From Acinetobacter piscicola (lineage in GTDB: Bacteria > Pseudomonadota > Gammaproteobacteria > Pseudomonadales > Moraxellaceae), in NCBI RefSeq assembly GCF_015218165.1, contig NZ_CP048661.1:84816-148815 (forward strand): a stretch of 64,000 bases of DNA, written 5' to 3'. The notes below the pieces were generated by a model that searched no databases, was not told the DNA's origin, and was given only the letters and a program-made list of their open reading frames with translations. Shown here piece by piece: positions 61,721-64,000 of this stretch. How positions within the stretch are numbered: the stretch's first letter is position 1; every line of letters starts with the position of its first letter. The position numbers and the translations under genes are program-made.

Positions 61721-62157
61721 TGGTTAAAAATAAGAGTAAACCATCTTTAGGTTTTGGTGATGATCTTGAGGAAATTTTAGAGAATCCTGAAGCGACTGTA
61801 GATGATGCTAATGGTCAAGAAGTCGAATACACACGTAATTTAATGTACAAGATTATTCTCACTCCACACACCCAAGATGTGAAGAAACGCTTTCGTAAAG
61901 AGCACGGACGTTTAGCATCTGTACCTTTGTATTATGAGGAAGAGAAAGTTCTAAAAGAAGCAGCCGGATTCGTTGGTGAGTCTTTGAATGATTTTATTCG
62001 TGATGTAATTCTGAAAGAAGCAAAACGTGTTTTAGGTGCTGAAAAATATAACTTAACACTGGGTAAACCATTTAACCAAACTAAGGTTAAATTGAGTGAA
62101 GAGGAGCATCAAAAATTGAGTGAACAGCGCAAGGCTGAACGTAAGAAAAATAAATAA
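61720..62157 (+). CDS. ParB-like partner (probable ribbon-helix-helix)
   Basis: 145 residues translationally coupled to parA. FVGESLNDFIRDVILKEAKR near residues 85-105 resembles a ribbon-helix-helix, and YYEEEKVLKEAAGFVGES precedes it. Its position argues it is the centromere-binding partner. The C-terminus is basic and charged (SEQRKAERKKNK). No classical ParB motifs. Confidence 0.7.
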   Translation: MVKNKSKPSLGFGDDLEEILENPEATVDDANGQEVEYTRNLMYKIILTPHTQDVKKRFRKEHGRLASVPLYYEEEKVLKEAAGFVGESLNDFIRDVILKEAKRVLGAEKYNLTLGKPFNQTKVKLSEEEHQKLSEQRKAERKKNK

Positions 62158-62292
62158 TAAAAGTCCATCTCCTAACTTTATCTAACAATATATTAATTCA
62201 TATAATATTTTCTAATTTCTTTGGTGTGTTCTGCCACTGAAAATTATTTGATTAGTGTACAAAATAGCTAACACAAACTAGCTGTAGTTTCG

Positions 62293-62550
62293 TAATAACA
62301 CTAAATATAAAAAAAATGGAAGAATAATTTACTAAGTTATTGTTTTTAAGTTGATCCTTGTTTTATATGGGGGTGATAATAACTTCTGATTACTAGTTTT
62401 TACCTTAAATATACCGATTGAAAGATTCATTTAAAGGCTATGAATACATGAGTTTTACAGTTTGGCTAGGTCAGCATGAGTACTTTTCACAAGATTTAAG
62501 ATCGACCATGAACGTGATTAAGTTATAGGGGATTGATGAAATAGTTTTTA
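62293..62550 (+). repeat. Diverged direct repeat, copy B
   Basis: Homologous to 1137-1390 as described there. It lies just downstream of the parB-like gene, where a partition site could be. The remainder of 62551-62718 has no gene. Confidence 0.65.
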
Positions 62551-62718
62551 TGAATTTCTGGCTTTCTGGGCTGATTTTATCAAATTCATGTCTATGCAAA
62601 ATTGCGACATATTTCTCGTGCTGGTAGTTATCCAGAGTTTGGTCTGCATCTATCCATAGTGCAGACCTTTTTTTGGTGACAGTTTTTTCTTAGTGATTTT
62701 CGATCTGGATGTAGTGAT

Positions 62719-64000
62719 AGAGATGGCTCCGTAAATTTGAACAACACCTATAAGTGATATTTTGCTCCCCAAATGATGTTATAAACATCGATATATGGAG
62801 TATTTTATGGCACGTAGACCAAGAAGAAATCATTCAAATGACTTTAAAGCTAAGGTAGCACTTGCTGCAATTAAAGCAGAAAAAACACTTGCTGAATTGA
62901 GTGCTGAATTTGATGTTCATCAAAACCAAATTATCGACTGGAAAAATCAATTGATTTCGGCTTCCTCGCAAGCCTTCGATCAATCAAAAGCTCCAGCAGA
63001 ACCACCCATTGATCTAAAAAAACTACATGCAAAAATCGGTGAGCAGGCATTAGAAATTGATTTTTTAGAAGGTGTGTTGAAGAAACTGGGCCGCTTCAAC
63101 CACAAAAGTTAATCGACGACTCACTTCAGATTTCAGTATCTAAGCAAGCTAAGCTACTGAAAGTCTCCCGTGGTTGTTATTACTATCGCCCAAAACCTGT
63201 GAGTGCATCAGATCTGAAGCTGATGCGCTGTATTGATGAATTACATATGCAATACCCTTTTGCAGGTAGCCGTATGATGCGTGATTTATTGAACCGTCAA
63301 GGACATCATATAGGACGACGTCATACACGTACTTTAATGAAGAAAATGGGCATTAATGCGTTATATCGTAAACCAAATCTAAGTCAGGCCAATGAAGCTC
63401 ACCGTAAATATCCTTATCTGCTCAAAGGATTGAATATTCAACGGAGTAATCAAGTGTGGGCAACGGATATAACATATATCCCTATGGCAAAAGGCTTCGT
63501 CTACTTATGTGCTGTGATTGATTGGCACAGCCGTAAGGTGCTTGCTCATAGCGTATCGATTAGTATGGAGGTTGCATTTTGTATAGAAACATTAAATGAA
63601 GCTATTGAAAAATATGGCCGACCTGAAGTCTTTAATACAGACCAAGGCAGTCAATTTACCAGTGATGCGTTTATTGAAGTGTTAAAATCAAATGACATCC
63701 AAATCAGCATGGACGGTAAAGGTCGTTGGGTCGATAATGTGATGATTGAACGATTATGGCGGAGCGTTAAATATGAAGAGGTGTATCTCAAAGCTTATAG
63801 CAGTGTCACCGATGCGAAAAAGCAATTGAGTGCATATTTTGAATTTTATAATTTGAAACGACCTCATTCGAGTCTGGACAAAATGACTCCAGATGAGTTT
63901 TACTATGACCAGCTACCACAACAAAATAAGGTAGCTTAACTAGAGCAGAACATCACTTATAAATAAGCTTTTAGTTGTTCAAACAAGTGGGACCACCTCT
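62719..64000 (+). mobile_element. IS3-family element, variant B, copy 2 (1282 bp)
   Basis: It starts AGAGATGG at 62719 and ends CCACCTCT at 64000, the last base of the window. OrfA 62807-63112, orfB from about 63094 to 63939. Same predicted proteins as the copy at 56463, inverted. The target duplication cannot be checked because the window ends here. Confidence 0.92.

Overview
The window reads as accessory DNA of an Acinetobacter species, most likely a multidrug-resistance plasmid. It is AT-rich with Acinetobacter-type proteins (UmuD with an N-terminal extension, UmuC, an ANT(3'')-II-like enzyme, phenol hydroxylase subunits) and a complete 1180-bp ISAba1. It also carries plasmid functions: ParA with a small partner, ColE1-type nested mobilization genes, and a helicase-like gene behind iteron-like repeats. 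Much of it is mosaic: at least ten insertion sequences and many gene fragments meet at sharp junctions. Names of known genes come from reading the protein sequences; no database search was possible.

Layout. 1-3 kb: the start of a hipA-like gene with hipB, a decayed stretch with an alpA remnant, and a fic toxin/antitoxin pair with a nonsense codon in fic. 3.2-10.6 kb: an operon of very large tyrosine-recombinase proteins. The last gene is split by a 1282-bp IS3-family element, and removing the IS and its 3-bp target duplication restores a 1066-codon reading frame. 10.9-13.8 kb: SOS block (umuD, umuC, SRAP protein). 14-19 kb: ImmA/IrrE metallopeptidase with a partner, a phosphoribosyltransferase and a P4-type integrase. 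19.1-21.7 kb: a cadR/transglutaminase/czcD/czcA-fragment segment sitting inside a hicB gene. 22-25.5 kb: small genes, a second 1282-bp IS and an ANT(3'')-like gene.

25.7-44.6 kb is the resistance island, built from ISCR2 (one whole, two truncated, one bare end), two IS26 and ISAba1. It holds two different tet(X) genes, each with its own passenger set (SnoaL-like protein and alpha/beta hydrolase for the first; xerD fragment and resolvase for the second), aph(3')-Ia, an mph-type macrolide phosphotransferase, and sul2 placed behind the outward promoter of ISAba1. The island's outer end lies inside a phenol hydroxylase operon, at a sequence resembling the 3' end of guaA.

45-56 kb: remains of the phenol hydroxylase operon with a sigma-54 promoter, IS elements, a resolvase, a methyltransferase-like protein lacking catalytic motifs, an hsdR fragment fused to a mobilization region with nested genes, and a 245-bp tandem array that carries a relE-like fragment. 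56.4-64 kb: two inverted copies of a 1282-bp IS variant bracket a replicon-like module of iteron-like repeats, a 629-residue SF2-helicase-like protein, parA and a parB-like gene. The window ends at the last base of the second IS.

The best candidates for under-described biology are the giant recombinase operon, the helicase/iteron/Par module, the methyltransferase-like protein without catalytic motifs, and the relE-derived tandem array.
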